DNA of 64,000 bases from Paenibacillus helianthi (GCF_001909055.1 NZ_LVWI01000001.1:496001-560000), one strand, 5' to 3'; shown: positions 25,139-33,785, counted from the first letter of the stretch. A program made the numbers and translations. The notes: a model not told the origin generated them from the letters alone.

Positions 25139-26359
25139 TTGAATCATACATCTGAGCGATTATGGACCCCGTCTTTTATTATTCTCACAATCTGTAACTT
25201 AATGTTGTTCATGGGTCTGCAAATGACCCTCTCCACCCTCCCTGCGTATGCCGAAGGAACACTCCACGCTTCTTCCGTACAAGTCAGTCTTGTAACCAGT
25301 CTATTCGCACTAAGCGCCATTGCCTCACGCCTCTTCTCCGCAAAGGCTATGGAGAAGGGCGGCCGCAATCTGCTGATCTTCCTTGGACTGGCTGTTTCCC
25401 TTGCTGCGGTGATTGGCTACTACTGGGCAGGAAGCATTCTTGCTCTCTTGCTCCTCCGGATGCTGTTCGGGGTTGGCTTCGGCATGGCCAGCACCGCATT
25501 CCCGACAATGGCCTCTGATGTGATCCCGATCCGGCGAATGGGCGAAGGTATGGGGTATTTCGGCCTATCTACGAGCCTGGCGATGTCAGCCGGCCCGCTG
25601 ATCGGACTCAGTCTGCTGCAGGGACCCGGCTTCGGTTCGCTGCTTATCTGCACAGCAGCAGTCCTGGCGCTGATTGTGCCACTCGGCTACCGTTTGACCA
25701 CGAAGCTGCCTGCACATCATAAGGAACCGGCAAGTGCACCGGTATCGGAACTTAAGGGCGGAGCCTTCCGCAGACTATTCGTACCCTGCGTGCTTAATTT
25801 CCTGCTAGCCGTCTCTTATGGAGGCCTGCTGGGATTTCTGGCTCTATTTGGTACGGAAATTCATCTGGATCATATCGCTTACTTCTTCCTGTTCAATGCC
25901 GTTGCCATTGTGGTTGTAAGACCTCTGTCCGGTAAAATCTATGACCGTTTCGGCCCGCCAGCCCTGCTTATTCCGGGAAGTCTATTCATTATCGCAGGAT
26001 TGCTGCTGCTTTCTTTCGCTTCATCAACAGGCGCCCTTTTTCCAGCCGCAATTTGTTATGGAATAGGGTTTGGCTCGATGCAGCCTGCACTGCAGACCTG
26101 GATGATTCAATCCGTAGAGCCCCGTCAGCGCGGGATGGCTAACGGTATGTTCTTCAACTCACTGGATCTGGGTGTAGCCCTTGGCTCCCTGATTCTCGGT
26201 TCGGTTGCACTGTATACCAGCTATGCTGTCATGTACCGTTATTCAACCCTTGCCCCGCTTTTATTGCTGTTGATCTATACAGTGATACTCCTTACTTCAC
26301 GTAATAAACGCCGGAGCCTTGCACAAGAACCTTCCACTAGCCACCCAGCAGCCAAATAG
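25139..26359 (+). CDS. MFS multidrug-type efflux transporter
   Basis: Major facilitator with 12 predicted membrane segments, 406 residues, DHA1-like. It starts with TTG (MNHTSERLWTPSF) after AGGAGA. The loop between helices 2 and 3 carries a modified motif A (RLFSAKAMEKGGRNLLIF) and helix 5 the motif C region (MSAGPLIGLSLLQGPG). The second half repeats the pattern (VVRPLSGKIYDRFGPPALLI). It is likely exporting a drug or metabolite by proton antiport, under control of the MarR protein encoded just upstream. Confidence 0.92.
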   Translation: MNHTSERLWTPSFIILTICNLMLFMGLQMTLSTLPAYAEGTLHASSVQVSLVTSLFALSAIASRLFSAKAMEKGGRNLLIFLGLAVSLAAVIGYYWAGSILALLLLRMLFGVGFGMASTAFPTMASDVIPIRRMGEGMGYFGLSTSLAMSAGPLIGLSLLQGPGFGSLLICTAAVLALIVPLGYRLTTKLPAHHKEPASAPVSELKGGAFRRLFVPCVLNFLLAVSYGGLLGFLALFGTEIHLDHIAYFFLFNAVAIVVVRPLSGKIYDRFGPPALLIPGSLFIIAGLLLLSFASSTGALFPAAICYGIGFGSMQPALQTWMIQSVEPRQRGMANGMFFNSLDLGVALGSLILGSVALYTSYAVMYRYSTLAPLLLLLIYTVILLTSRNKRRSLAQEPSTSHPAAK

Positions 26360-26417
26360 ATATTGCCAGAGATGTTCCACTGAGGTCACTTAAGACCACT
26401 CTGAGGAATATTCAGAA

Positions 26418-26458
26418 AAAGACCGCCTTCCAAATATCAATTTTTGGAGGCGGTCTTT
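26418..26458. terminator. Strong bidirectional terminator between MFS gene and helD
   Basis: Near-perfect stem AAAGACCGCC...GGCGGTCTTT with inner TCCAAA/TTTGGA; it serves both convergent genes. Confidence 0.85.
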
Positions 26459-26480
26459 GCACTGTACTGTATTCCTGCGT

Positions 26481-28838
26481 TTAGATCTGTGAAGCCCCGG
26501 CGGTCACAGACTCACGAACCTCAGCAGGCAGGAAGTGATTGGGCTGGCCCAGACTGTAGATATGCAGCAAATGCATCGCCCGGGTACATGCGGTATAGAA
26601 CAGCTTGCGTTCACTTTCCCGGCCATATTTAGCTTCAGAGCCGTCGTAAATGATCACGGCATCGAATTCTACACCTTTGGCCAGGTAGGCGGGGAGTACC
26701 AGTGTTCCTCTTTGAAAATTGGGCGTATCCTTTGTAACCAGTCTTACCTGAAGTCTGTCCTGCAGCTCGGCATGAACCTTGGCACTCTCTTCCGCTGTCT
26801 TGCAGATGACCGCTACATAATGATAGCCCATGGAATGCAGATTCAGTACATCCCGTTCTACTGAAGCCAGCAGCCCCTCCTCGTTGTCCACAACGGTCAG
26901 CTGTGGTGATTCTCCCCGGCGGTTGAAAGGAACGATCTTTTCCCCTCCGGGAATCATCGAACGCGTAAACTCAACGATCTCATAGGTGGAACGGTAGCTG
27001 CGGGTCAATGAGATCACCTCTGTGTTCTCCTCCCCATAGATGCTGACCAGTCCACCCAGATCTCCCAGTACCTCACCTTGGGCATAAATCGCCTGATTCA
27101 GATCGCCGAGCACTGTCATTTTGGCCCGCGGGAACAGTCGCCGCATGAACTCCAGCTGGAAAGGAGAGTAATCCTGCACCTCATCTACAATCACATGGCG
27201 GATCAGTGTGTTCGTACGGAAACCCTGGCTCAGTTCCTTCAGATACAGAAAAGGTGTGGCATCTTCATAGGCAAGCTCGTTCTGGTGCATTGATGTTATC
27301 GTCTGCCGGCAGATGTTGTCCCAGACATCAGGAAGCTTCTGACTGCTGCTCAGACGCTCCATTAATCCACGGTCTGCAAAAAGCAGGCTGTACAGCCCCT
27401 TCACATCTACGAATCTTCCGCGTTTGGTCCAGCCGCGCAGCGGCTTCAGACGCTGGCTGACGATGAATCTGGCGAGCGAGGTTTTCTCCATATCGAAATC
27501 ATCAAAGCTATCATTCTGGCCGCCGCCCTTGCGGCGAAGCATATTGTAGGCCCGCTGATAGTCGCTGGAATCCATTAACTCAATCTGATCCTCTACCCAT
27601 TGCGACTCCCGTTCTTCCACACTGAACGCAGCGATTTTTTTGAGCAGCCAGCCTGTCATAAGATCGATACGGTTCGCCAGTTTAATGCTGGAATCAAAGC
27701 TGTAGAACTTGCGCTCCATCTCTTCCTTGCTCACAACTGCCCGGCCTTGAAATACAAGCGGCTTAAATAGCATCCCTTCATGCTCTAGAAGATTGACATA
27801 ACGCCGGATCACATCCAGAAAGGCCACAGAGGATTTATAGGCGATTCCCTCTCTGCGTGTGGACGCCTCTGGTCCTTCAGGGGCATTCAGCAGACTTTCT
27901 GTCTGATTGAAGACGTCCTCCAGCTCAAACTCCTGGCCCAGCCGGTGCTCCAGGTACATTTGGAAGGTGGTCTGCTGCATGTTTTCTTCACCCAGTTCCG
28001 GGAGCACAGTGGAGACATAGCTGTTAAAAAGCGGATTGGGCGAGAAGAGCAGCATTTGGTCTGCCTGCAGTACTTCACGGTATTTATAGAGCAGATAGGC
28101 TACGCGCTGTAATGCGGCTGAGGTTTTACCGCTGCCCGCTGCCCCTTGAACGACCAGCATCCGGCTCCGGTCATTGCGGATGATGGCATTCTGCTCCTTC
28201 TGAATCGTCGCTACGATACTCTTCATCCGGTCGTCAGCACTGTGGCTGAGTACCTGCTGAAGCAGCTCGTCGCCGATGGTTACACCTGTATCAAACATGA
28301 CTTCTATCGTCCCGTCATCGATGACGAACTGGCGCTTCAACTCCATCGTTCCGGAGATTAGCCCGCCTGGCGTTTCATAGGCTGCCGGCCCGGGAGCCCC
28401 GTCATAGTAAAGGCTGGAGATCGGTGCGCGCCAGTCGTAAATCAGGAAAGTGCCGTTATCCTCCATAAGTGAGCCGATGCCCAGATAAATCTGCTCTGTC
28501 CCGGCTTCCGGTGTCTCCTTGAAATCAATCCTGCCGAAATAGGGAGATACAACCAGCTTTCTATATTTTTTAAGCGCTTTGCTTGACTGTAGATGATGGC
28601 GCTCACGTTCGTTCAGAATTTGGGCCTGCTGCCGCAGACTTGTTGAGGTTTCCCCGAGGTCATCCGGGCTGCTGAAATTCACTGTAACCTCTTCCCAGAA
28701 GTCCTTACGCATATCGACGACATCACTGCGATGAAGTCCGAGTTCCTCGGATAACCGCCGGATATGGGCTGACAACAGCTTCGTAATCCCGTTAACCCTT
28801 TCCTGCTCTTCTTTCCATTCACTATCATGTTTCTCCAT
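26481..28838 (-). CDS. helD: RNA polymerase recycling helicase HelD
   Basis: SF1 UvrD-like ATPase of 785 residues, the length of B. subtilis HelD. In that family the protein binds RNA polymerase, pushes into its channels and releases it from stalled complexes. N-terminal antiparallel coiled coil (residues 1-90), then the split ATPase: Walker A VVQGAAGSGKTSAALQR (about 228-244), Walker B VIVDEVQDYSPFQLE, motif III GDLNQAIYAQGE, arginine-finger-like SLTRSYRSTYEIVEF and C-terminal FYTACTRAMHLLHIYSLG. An AAGGGG site precedes the ATG. It is a single-gene transcription unit; the divergent small RNA promoter begins 24 bp upstream of its start codon. Confidence 0.94.
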   Translation of the reverse strand: MEKHDSEWKEEQERVNGITKLLSAHIRRLSEELGLHRSDVVDMRKDFWEEVTVNFSSPDDLGETSTSLRQQAQILNERERHHLQSSKALKKYRKLVVSPYFGRIDFKETPEAGTEQIYLGIGSLMEDNGTFLIYDWRAPISSLYYDGAPGPAAYETPGGLISGTMELKRQFVIDDGTIEVMFDTGVTIGDELLQQVLSHSADDRMKSIVATIQKEQNAIIRNDRSRMLVVQGAAGSGKTSAALQRVAYLLYKYREVLQADQMLLFSPNPLFNSYVSTVLPELGEENMQQTTFQMYLEHRLGQEFELEDVFNQTESLLNAPEGPEASTRREGIAYKSSVAFLDVIRRYVNLLEHEGMLFKPLVFQGRAVVSKEEMERKFYSFDSSIKLANRIDLMTGWLLKKIAAFSVEERESQWVEDQIELMDSSDYQRAYNMLRRKGGGQNDSFDDFDMEKTSLARFIVSQRLKPLRGWTKRGRFVDVKGLYSLLFADRGLMERLSSSQKLPDVWDNICRQTITSMHQNELAYEDATPFLYLKELSQGFRTNTLIRHVIVDEVQDYSPFQLEFMRRLFPRAKMTVLGDLNQAIYAQGEVLGDLGGLVSIYGEENTEVISLTRSYRSTYEIVEFTRSMIPGGEKIVPFNRRGESPQLTVVDNEEGLLASVERDVLNLHSMGYHYVAVICKTAEESAKVHAELQDRLQVRLVTKDTPNFQRGTLVLPAYLAKGVEFDAVIIYDGSEAKYGRESERKLFYTACTRAMHLLHIYSLGQPNHFLPAEVRESVTAGASQI

Positions 28839-28861
28839 TGCAATTCATCCCCTTTGGAAGG

Positions 28862-28890
28862 TTGACATTCACCCTTACCCATGTTATAAT
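28862..28890 (+). promoter_or_regulatory. Consensus sigma-A promoter of candidate small RNA
   Basis: TTGACA (28862-28867), 17-bp spacer, TATAAT (28885-28890): a full match to the consensus at ideal spacing, the strongest promoter sequence I found in the window. It points away from helD, and the next plus-strand gene starts only at 30363. Confidence 0.9.
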
Positions 28891-28896
28891 TAAGTT

Positions 28897-29008
28897 GCGC
28901 ATTTATGTTTTATCGCAAACGATTTTCCCATATCTTTTTATTGTATCAACTGCATCACACTTAATCAAGTCTTTGATGATCCGGTCCCACTAGGGGCCGG
29001 ATCTTTTT
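28897..29008 (+). ncRNA. Candidate small RNA, about 112 nt
   Basis: The transcript is defined by the consensus promoter at 28862-28890 and an intrinsic terminator at 28978-29008: stem GATCCGGTCCC/GGGGCCGGATC (11 bp with one G-U), loop ACTA, then five T. The only ORF inside (ATG at 28905, 19 codons) has no ribosome site. The 5' two thirds are A/U-rich with a U-rich single-stranded stretch. It could be a trans-acting regulatory RNA, possibly helped by the Hfq encoded 2.7 kb away, or a regulator of the divergent helD. I recognise no known RNA family. Confidence 0.7.
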
Positions 29009-29108
29009 GCTCTGTCTAGACTAGTTAACCTTACATGCTGAACACTATAAAGTATGCTCCATTATCAGATGGGTGGTCAACATTCGCATATCCATGCGGA
29101 ATGGCGAA

Positions 29109-30140
29109 CTATTCCTTTTCATCCCCTGAAAGCCGGTTGATCTGGTCCGCCACTTTATCCAGACGCTCCAACTGGTACCCATAGTCATAGATCGCTGCTG
29201 CCACAACAGACAATCTCAGCTGTCCGTTTTTCCCGGCATCATAGCCGTTGATTGCTGCTTGCAGGAAACGGTCGTTATCCCCGCCGAGCGGGGCAATATC
29301 GGTCGCTCCCGGCTTTAGTTTGTCTTCGAATTTGAGCAAAATTGTCTCATGGTACTTGATCAGCTGCTCCAAATGATGGTCGAATAACTCATCTGTAAGC
29401 TCTGTACGTTCGGCCTGAAAATAATGCCGTTCCACCGCCTCCAGCACCTCAAACCCTTTCTGCAGTGAAGCCAGCAGATTCTTGTAGACGACCATTTGCC
29501 GGGTCTGGCTGTATTTAGCCCTGCGAAGCTGCTTTTGCTCCTCCTCAAACAAAGTGTATTTGTCGGCTAGTGACCGGATCGAGCCTTCCAGCGCATTTTT
29601 CTCATCGCGGAAGACGCTCTCCTTCATTTCATGCGACACCGCCGTCCGCAGCAGCAGCGACAAGCTGCCGAATACATTTTCAATCTGCTGGATATACTGC
29701 TTCCGCGGCTGCGGAGGAAATACAGCGATATTAATAATGAATGCTGAAATAATACCGGTCAGCGTGAGCAAAAAACGGGTTAAGGCAAAATCCCACTGCC
29801 CCGAGGCCTCCATGACTGAGATTACAGTTACCAGGGTCAGACCGATCGTATCGGCCCGGTTCATTTTCATACTGATCATAATCACGAGAATACATACCAG
29901 ACCGACAGCAATCGGTTCGTTGGACAGCAGCATTCCACCCAGCAGCGCCAGAACCGCCCCCATAGTACTCGTCTGAATCTGATCCAGAAAGTACCGCCAG
30001 GATCTGTAGATGGAGGGTTGCATGGCGAATATCGCTGCAATCGCCGCGCCCACGGGGGAAGTGAAGTGCAATAGAGCGGACAGATAGAGGGCAAGTGTTA
30101 CTGCCAATCCGGTTTTGAGTATGCGGGCGCCAAAAGCCAA
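29109..30140 (-). CDS. Aromatic acid exporter-like (FUSC/DUF939) membrane protein
   Basis: About 343 residues. The N-terminal half has about six membrane segments (GARILKTGLAVTLALYLSAL; VGAAIAAIFAMQPSIYRSWR; TMGAVLALLGGMLL; GLVCILVIMISMKM; LTLTGIISAFIINIAVFP). The C-terminal half is a long cytoplasmic helical region (EEEQKQLRRAKYSQTRQMVV). This is the ArAE_1/YgaE-YqjA-like architecture; real transport activity is not established for these Gram-positive proteins. The ATG at 30146 touches the AGGAGGG site. TTG two codons later has 7-nt spacing and starts MAFGARILKTG, so I take that. Confidence 0.82.
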   Translation of the reverse strand: MAFGARILKTGLAVTLALYLSALLHFTSPVGAAIAAIFAMQPSIYRSWRYFLDQIQTSTMGAVLALLGGMLLSNEPIAVGLVCILVIMISMKMNRADTIGLTLVTVISVMEASGQWDFALTRFLLTLTGIISAFIINIAVFPPQPRKQYIQQIENVFGSLSLLLRTAVSHEMKESVFRDEKNALEGSIRSLADKYTLFEEEQKQLRRAKYSQTRQMVVYKNLLASLQKGFEVLEAVERHYFQAERTELTDELFDHHLEQLIKYHETILLKFEDKLKPGATDIAPLGGDNDRFLQAAINGYDAGKNGQLRLSVVAAAIYDYGYQLERLDKVADQINRLSGDEKE

Positions 30141-30362
30141 ATCCATCCCTCCTAAAGTTTTGTAAGCGTTACTTCATCGATATCACTACGTACAAATATG
30201 TATATCCTGATCCGCTTTGGTTCATCTCTATTAGTACAGACATTATTACCCAGGATGCAGGCTGGCGAATTTTAGTATGTCTTAAGGCAGCCTTCAGGAT
30301 TCTTTCAGCATTCGGGGAATACTGGTTACAGCAGTCCCACAAATAACAGCCGAGGTGAAACC

Positions 30363-30878
30363 ATGAGCAACAATGTCAAAAAAATCACAGCTCTCACAGC
30401 AGCGCTACTCCTCTGCTTGGCTCCGGCCGCCGCTTTTGCCGAAAATACAGCCGGAAGAACTCCTTCCGCTACACCGGATTCGGCGGTTCATGCTGAGAAA
30501 GCACAACCGCGTCCCCATGCCCCGCATATGGACAAAGGTTTCAGAGCCGGAGGCGGACATTTCATCATCAATGAGACATCCAAGTTACTGGAGATGGACC
30601 GTGCCGAGTTAATCCGCAGCCTGAGAGCGGGAAAAACCCTGTATGCTCTAGCCCGGGAGAAAAAAGGATGGACCGAGGATCAATATATCCAAAAGCTAAG
30701 TGAAGCGGCAAGCCTGAAGCTTGAAGCTTCGATTACAAACGGCCAGGTAACCCGGGAAGAGGCGAATAAGCTGAAAGCCAGCCTGCCCGCACTGCTGAAG
30801 CTGAGTATCAGCCGCACCGCTCATTTTCAGGAGTCCCAAAAGCCCTCAAACTCACCGCGAGCCAAGGATAACCGGTAA
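30363..30878 (+). CDS. Small secreted protein with DUF2680-like domain
   Basis: Exported protein of 171 residues: signal peptide with AFA-E cleavage (VKKITALTAALLLCLAPAAA, then FAEN), a Pro/His/Ala-rich linker, and a helical domain (ETSKLLEMDRAELIRSLRAG, KTLYALAREKKGWTEDQYIQ, NGQVTREEANKLKASLPALL). The 'Lx-EL--L--GKTL-ALA-EKG' and 'G-(I/V)T-EEA-KL' pattern resembles DUF2680-type repeats found in Bacillota. A GAGGTGA site and a strong terminator frame it. Its function is unknown; the basic tail SPRAKDNR is probably flexible. Confidence 0.78.
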   Translation: MSNNVKKITALTAALLLCLAPAAAFAENTAGRTPSATPDSAVHAEKAQPRPHAPHMDKGFRAGGGHFIINETSKLLEMDRAELIRSLRAGKTLYALAREKKGWTEDQYIQKLSEAASLKLEASITNGQVTREEANKLKASLPALLKLSISRTAHFQESQKPSNSPRAKDNR

Positions 30879-30894
30879 AAGTGGTCATGCCGCC

Positions 30895-30938
30895 AAATGC
30901 GGATTCCCAGGTGAGCGTTAATGGGAATCCGCATTTTT
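30895..30938 (+). terminator. Intrinsic terminator after secreted protein gene
   Basis: Perfect 15-bp stem AAATGCGGATTCCCA/TGGGAATCCGCATTT followed by T; it touches the stop of the convergent PAP2 gene. Confidence 0.88.
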
Positions 30939-31594
30939 CATGGGTGCTGCTGCCTCTGCTTCCGTGAATTCCGGAACGCCTCAAAACAGGTAATGCACAA
31001 CATCAGCCAAGCCCCGCTGGCAGCATATCCTCCAATAACATCGCTTGGGTAGTGCACGCCCAAATAGACACGGCTCCAGCCAATACCTCCAGTCATAAGT
31101 ACAGTGAACAGAATCAACAGTACCTGCTCCGTTCCGCCCCTCATATGCCTCCATAGCAGGTACGCAAGCACACCATAGAGGGAAAACGCCGCCATAGAGT
31201 GTCCGCTCGGGAAGCTGTATCCCGCTTGTTCAATTAACCGGTGGATGTTCGGGCGCTCCCGGTGAAACCAAAGCTTCATCCATGTGTTCAGCATCTGTGA
31301 GCCTAAGCCGACTATGAGGAACAAAAGCAATTCCATTCTATGCTTCAGTACAAAAAACAACAGCATCATGGTCAGCAGCGAAATCCCGATTGCAATTTTT
31401 GAGGAGCCCACCAGGGATAATCCTTTGGCCAGTGAAGTGAGAGCCGGGATTTCCGCTGATTGTACAACATGTATAATTGTGATATCAAAACCAGAGATCC
31501 GGTCCAGCTTAACAAACACAGCAATCACAGCAAAAGCTAGCAGAAACCATAAAAAACCCCGGAAACCTCTGGATCCAGATTGAAATTGCAGCAT
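30938..31594 (-). CDS. PAP2-family phosphatase
   Basis: Membrane phosphatase of about 218 residues, probably acting outside the membrane on undecaprenyl pyrophosphate or phosphatidic-acid-type lipids. The tripartite signature is complete: KLWFHRERPN, SFPSGHSMAAF and SRVYLGVHYPSDVIGG (nucleophile His in the last). About five membrane segments. ATG at 31594 has AAGGGGG close upstream; the longer frame to 31633 lacks a site. It is divergent from hfq. Undecaprenyl-pyrophosphate phosphatases of the BcrC type have this size and layout, but the assignment is not certain. Confidence 0.9.
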   Translation of the reverse strand: MLQFQSGSRGFRGFLWFLLAFAVIAVFVKLDRISGFDITIIHVVQSAEIPALTSLAKGLSLVGSSKIAIGISLLTMMLLFFVLKHRMELLLFLIVGLGSQMLNTWMKLWFHRERPNIHRLIEQAGYSFPSGHSMAAFSLYGVLAYLLWRHMRGGTEQVLLILFTVLMTGGIGWSRVYLGVHYPSDVIGGYAASGAWLMLCITCFEAFRNSRKQRQQHP

Positions 31595-31654
31595 AATTAC
31601 CCCCTTGTCTATTCTAATGCTGAGCGACTCCATTTCCAGAGAGGGTCTTCCCCG

Positions 31655-31663
31655 TGGTATAAT
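31655..31663 (+). promoter_or_regulatory. Extended -10 promoter of hfq
   Basis: TGG-TATAAT (31655-31663), about 40 bp before the GTG start of hfq, with no convincing -35. Confidence 0.65.
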
Positions 31664-31704
31664 GTCCTGGAAAACAATTCAAAAAAAGATGGAGTGCTGC
31701 CGAA

Positions 31705-31926
31705 GTGGAAACTCTGAAATTACAGGAACGTTTGTTGAACCAGTGCATTTCAACCAAGGTTCCCGTGACAATCTTTACAACCAATGGAGTTAAAATGCAA
31801 GGATATGTAACCTCCTATGACGCTTACACCATCACTTTGCAGGGCCAGGGTGACGGTAGACAGAATGTACTGTTCAAATCGGCTGTTTCCACCATTGTGC
31901 CGCTGAAGCCTGTTTCGCTAAAATAA
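31705..31926 (+). CDS. hfq: RNA chaperone Hfq
   Basis: Hfq/Sm-like protein of 73 residues, the usual Gram-positive length. Sm1 (VTIFTTNGVKMQGYVTSYDAYTITLQ) and Sm2 (NVLFKSAVSTIVPLKP, corresponding to the YKHAIST motif) are both present, with Gln in LQERLLNQ at the proximal RNA-binding face. Hexamers bind small RNAs and mRNAs. GTG start with GGAG about 10 nt upstream. In many genomes hfq follows miaA. Here it is a lone unit with its own promoter and terminator, so it may be an additional copy; the rest of the genome would decide. Confidence 0.9.
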   Translation: METLKLQERLLNQCISTKVPVTIFTTNGVKMQGYVTSYDAYTITLQGQGDGRQNVLFKSAVSTIVPLKPVSLK

Positions 31927-31954
31927 GAATATTTTTCCACGGAACCTTCTTTTC

Positions 31955-31993
31955 AAAAGGAACACCGGAGCAAGCAGCTCCGGTGTTCCTTTT
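31955..31993. terminator. Strong symmetric terminator after hfq
   Basis: Perfect 17-bp stem (AAAAGGAACACCGGAGC and its complement), 5-nt loop AAGCA; T runs on both strands, so it may also end the convergent lactonase transcript. Confidence 0.9.
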
Positions 31994-32071
31994 GCTTAAA
32001 ATATAAGGATCTAAAGAACTAACCATGTACATCATCCTTGTATTTGTCACAGAGCCGGGTTCTCCGGGAGT

Positions 32072-33184
32072 TTATATCATCACCGGGAAATATACAGGTT
32101 TTACACACACCGGTTTGGATACCTCAGCTGTATTGCCCGTGAAGATAAGTCTTCCGCTTACACGGTCAACGCTGAATACAACCAGATTATTGCCATCACG
32201 ATTCGCAGCGATCAGGTAAGCGCCGTCAGGGGTTAGGGCGAAATGGCGGGGATGCCCGCCATGGGTGGATACATGCTCCACCAGTGTAAGCCTGGCGGTT
32301 GCAGGATCAACGGCATACACCACAATACTGTCATGCCCGCGGTTTGATCCGTACAAATAGAGTCCGTCTGCGGACAAAGCGATTTCGGCACAGCTATTGT
32401 CTGCAGACGGGTAGCCATCAGGCAGTGTAGAAATGGTGGCAACCGTTTGAAGCGTACCGGCTGTATTATCATAAAGAAAAGAAGTAACTGTGCTATCCAA
32501 CTCATTGATAACATAGGCGGATTTACCGTCCGGATGAAAAACGAAATGACGCGGTCCGGCTCCATCATGAAGTAGGGTATCTCCTTTTGCTTCCAGCGTC
32601 CGGGTGTCATGGTTAATCTGGTACTTACGAATCACATCAAGTCCAAGATCGGAAACGAACAGGAATTTCTCATCCGGACTGAAGATTGCGGAATGCGGGT
32701 GAGGCTTGTCCTGCCCATGCATCTTTCCTTGTCCCGTATGTACTGCGGTATCCTCCAGCCGGACCGGCAGACCTTGCTGATCCAGAGTCACCAGTCCCAC
32801 CAGTCCTCCGTGATAGCTGCACACTATAATATACTCACTTTGAGAATCTCTTGAGATATGGCAAGTTGTGGTTTGATTGCTGCCTGTGGCTGGCATGGTC
32901 GAAATGCGGTCCAATTCGGTGAGCTTGCCGGACTGCGGGTCAATGGCAAAAGAAACCACTTCCCCTTCCTTGCCCCCCTCTCCATTGAACTTTTCTCCAA
33001 TGGCATACAGCCGTCCTTCAGCAACATTTACATTAACAAAGGTCGGGTTTGTTATACCCTGTACCTTATCCACCAGTGCAAGCGTGCCTCCCGCTGCTCT
33101 ATCCAATTCATATACCTGAACCCCGCTTTCTTCAGCGCTTGCGTAGGAACCGGTAAACAGCAGCAGTCTAGTATTGTCTTTCAT
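32072..33184 (-). CDS. Lactonase-family beta-propeller (6-phosphogluconolactonase-like)
   Basis: Seven-bladed propeller of about 370 residues, Lactonase_7 family (B. subtilis YkgB and E. coli Pgl group), which hydrolyses 6-phosphogluconolactone or related lactones. Repeated blade motifs include HPHSAIFSPDEKFLFVSDLG, GPRHFVFHPDGKSAYVINEL, CAEIALSADGLYLYGSNRGH and HPRHFALTPDGAYLIAANRD, with the conserved Arg/His positions. ATG at 33184 has AGGAGG 9 nt upstream; the frame to 33211 has none. It is cytosolic with no signal peptide. It could serve the pentose phosphate pathway alongside rpiA, though the family is broad. Confidence 0.88.
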   Translation of the reverse strand: MKDNTRLLLFTGSYASAEESGVQVYELDRAAGGTLALVDKVQGITNPTFVNVNVAEGRLYAIGEKFNGEGGKEGEVVSFAIDPQSGKLTELDRISTMPATGSNQTTTCHISRDSQSEYIIVCSYHGGLVGLVTLDQQGLPVRLEDTAVHTGQGKMHGQDKPHPHSAIFSPDEKFLFVSDLGLDVIRKYQINHDTRTLEAKGDTLLHDGAGPRHFVFHPDGKSAYVINELDSTVTSFLYDNTAGTLQTVATISTLPDGYPSADNSCAEIALSADGLYLYGSNRGHDSIVVYAVDPATARLTLVEHVSTHGGHPRHFALTPDGAYLIAANRDGNNLVVFSVDRVSGRLIFTGNTAEVSKPVCVKPVYFPVMI

Positions 33185-33352
33185 CTCGGTAATCCTCCTC
33201 AAATGGTTCATCCATATTGTGGGCCATTACAACCCAATTTCACTGTAGCCATCTTATTAATTTACATTTTTTCAGCGTCTATGACAAATCGCAAGCTAAA
33301 AATGTCATAAAACATTTTAAAAATAAGGCTTCTCAAGGGTAAAACGTTATGT

Positions 33353-33371
33353 TATAATGAAAGCGCTAACA
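33353..33371 (+). promoter_or_regulatory. LytTR gene promoter with overlapping cre
   Basis: TATAAT at 33353-33358 overlaps TGAAAGCGCTAACA (33358-33371), a full match to the cre consensus TGWAANCGNTNWCA. The cre covers the expected start site, a position at which CcpA represses. The start codon is 35 bp downstream. Confidence 0.8.
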
Positions 33372-33405
33372 TTGAGTTTTAATTTTGTATAAAGGGGGAA
33401 CATGA

Positions 33406-33741
33406 ATGAGCAGCCTGCTGGAAGCCAGAAATGTGTATGAGGACTTCGAGGTGGAAACGGACATTCTGTTCTTTAAGGTCGGGGACCATGATTTGGTCAT
33501 TTTTCACGGCAGAAACTATAATATTAAAAAGAGAATGACTGCCGAGCAGCTTAACCGTTTGTTATCTAATCCAAGTTATTACCATGTGTATGGGGGCTGT
33601 TACGTCAATCTTAACAAGATCAGCTCCATCGAAGACGACAGTATTTATTTCGGAGAGATGGGTCTGTACGCCAAGACTGTCCGCGTGCCAAGACGCAAAC
33701 AGGAAAGCATACGCCATCTGCTGAAAAGCCTCAGCTCTTAA
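33406..33741 (+). CDS. Stand-alone LytTR DNA-binding protein
   Basis: A 111-residue protein that is essentially one LytTR domain (about residues 15-108): VETDILFFKVGDHDLVIFHG, then TAEQLNRLLSNPSYYHVYGG and CYVNLNKISSIEDDSIYFGE, ending TVRVPRRKQESIRHLLKSL. LytTR domains bind direct repeats in promoters. It has no receiver domain, so it needs another input. GGGGG precedes the ATG and a terminator follows. A perfect cre lies on its promoter, so expression should fall when preferred sugars are present. The target genes are unknown. Confidence 0.85.
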   Translation: MSSLLEARNVYEDFEVETDILFFKVGDHDLVIFHGRNYNIKKRMTAEQLNRLLSNPSYYHVYGGCYVNLNKISSIEDDSIYFGEMGLYAKTVRVPRRKQESIRHLLKSLSS

Positions 33742-33785
33742 GCGGTTACATATCCGCCGCAGGAAAAAAATACGGAGCCTACCAG

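Noticed and set aside
28905..28964. 19-codon leader-peptide-like ORF in the candidate small RNA
   Set aside because: There is no ribosome site before the ATG and no downstream gene for it to attenuate.
30161..30174. TGTAAGCGTTACTT, cre-like
   Set aside because: It has mismatches near the 3' end and lies in the leader of a gene with no link to carbon use; below the level of the other cre sites.
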